Shown here one piece after another: positions 13,057 through 13,360 of a stretch of DNA of 13,360 nt. A program made the position numbers and the translations under genes. The notes under the pieces are model-generated. The model was given only the letters and a program-made list of their open reading frames with translations, ran no database searches and was not told where the DNA came from. Numbering within the stretch: the stretch's first letter is position 1; each line of letters opens with the position of its first letter. Source of the stretch: Chloroflexota bacterium (GTDB lineage: Bacteria > Chloroflexota > Ktedonobacteria > Ktedonobacterales > Ktedonobacteraceae); the NCBI GenBank assembly GCA_902810755.1, contig CADDYT010000163.1, positions 1 to 13,360 of the forward strand. Direction: 5' to 3'.

Positions 13057-13093
13057 GCAGATATCTGTCTGTTGCACTACCCCGCTGTCATGT

Positions 13094-13137
13094 CCCCCTC
13101 GTAGACCACGCCAGGCCCCCTCGTAGATCACGTCAGG
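13094..13137. repeat. Two tandem 22-bp units
   Basis: Units at 13094-13115 and 13116-13137 (CCCCCTCGTAGAyCACGyCAGG) differ at two positions, both C/T changes. They sit just upstream of the hisS promoter and run into the inverted repeat that follows. Confidence 0.8.
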
Positions 13138-13230
13138 CCAGCCGCCAGGGGTGGCCCTACTATAGACGATTGGCCCGTGCGACTGATGGAAGCGGTCGCG
13201 TAGAGTAGGGCCACCCCTGGCGGCTGGCCT
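13135..13230. repeat. 27-bp perfect inverted repeat of the dispersed family
   Basis: Positions 13135-13161 are the exact reverse complement of 13204-13230. The core is the same as at 9477-9569, but the outer arm reads GGCTGGCC instead of GGGTGGCC, a variant also seen in the tandem array inside the methyltransferase gene. Confidence 0.88.
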
Positions 13231-13234
13231 GCCC

Positions 13235-13300
13235 GGCGCGGCATCGGTGGTCTGGGACGGCGCGGCATCGGTGGTCTGGGACGGCGCGGCATCGGTGGCC
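13235..13300. repeat. 24-bp tandem repeat, about 2.7 copies
   Basis: Units begin at 13235, 13259 and 13283 (GGCGCGGCATCGGTGGTCTG followed by GGAC in the full copies). The first two are identical; the third diverges after 18 bases. The 24-bp period gives an open Pro/Arg-rich frame on the minus strand that is very unlikely to be a gene. Confidence 0.85.
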
Positions 13301-13316
13301 TGCCTGGCGTTGGCAT

Positions 13317-13360
13317 GGGCTTCAGTTAACGCTTCCGGGGTCCCCTGCGGGTGGCCTGCG
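13317..13360. repeat. Partial repeat unit at the right edge
   Basis: GGGCTTCAGTTAACGCTT (13317-13334) is the exact reverse complement of 9443-9460. It is followed by a core copy missing one base (CCCCTGCGGGTGGCCTG, 13342-13358). This shows the TTAAC segment is part of the repeat unit. Confidence 0.75.

Noticed and set aside
13094..13300. Possible CRISPR array
   Set aside because: The repeats are directly adjacent with no unique spacers, so they are tandem repeats.
13128..13316. Minus-strand MPRRPRPP-repeat frame
   Set aside because: It is a product of the 24-bp tandem array and inverted repeat, without ribosome site or homology.

Overview
The window is about 13.4 kb of GC-rich bacterial chromosome with mostly housekeeping genes, strong AGGAGG-type ribosome binding sites and several dispersed palindromic repeats. 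Gene content (DNA polymerase III delta, a LytR-CpsA-Psr protein, an M24 peptidase, a DUF72 protein, Ada, HisRS) and repeat-rich spacers fit a Chloroflexota member, possibly Ktedonobacteria. That assignment is an inference from style and needs a database search. I see no CRISPR array, phage, plasmid or tRNA/rRNA gene.

Layout. Positions 1-4304 hold five minus-strand genes, in transcription order: an LCP cell-wall ligase, pgeF (laccase-domain protein), a small membrane protein, holA, and the 5' part of a MidA/DUF185 methyltransferase that runs off the left edge. The last three are tightly packed (3-bp gap, then an ATGA stop/start overlap). Divergent from LCP, the plus strand carries an M24 Xaa-Pro-type peptidase, a large protein with two four-knob DnaJ-like zinc arrays but no J domain, and a DUF72 protein. 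Facing them on the minus strand are a YtxH-like Pro/Ala/Gln-rich protein and a SHOCT-domain remnant with no usable start codon. A repeat cluster (9477-9678) and a geneless stretch lead to a full-length Ada on the plus strand, then a decayed C-terminal piece of a membrane protein, a MITE-like element, and hisS on the minus strand. The right edge is a second repeat cluster.

The most notable observation is that one dispersed-repeat family lies both in the intergenic clusters and inside the MidA coding sequence. There a copy plus a 15-bp tandem array is read through in frame, adding roughly 35-40 residues between the SAM-binding motif and the next conserved strand. Other points of interest are a 14-bp dyad (one mismatch) wrapped around the pgeF promoter, a promoter whose -10 box contains the pgeF stop codon, the architecture of the zinc-array protein, and two decaying genes beside repeats. 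I did not find a clearly new multi-gene system.
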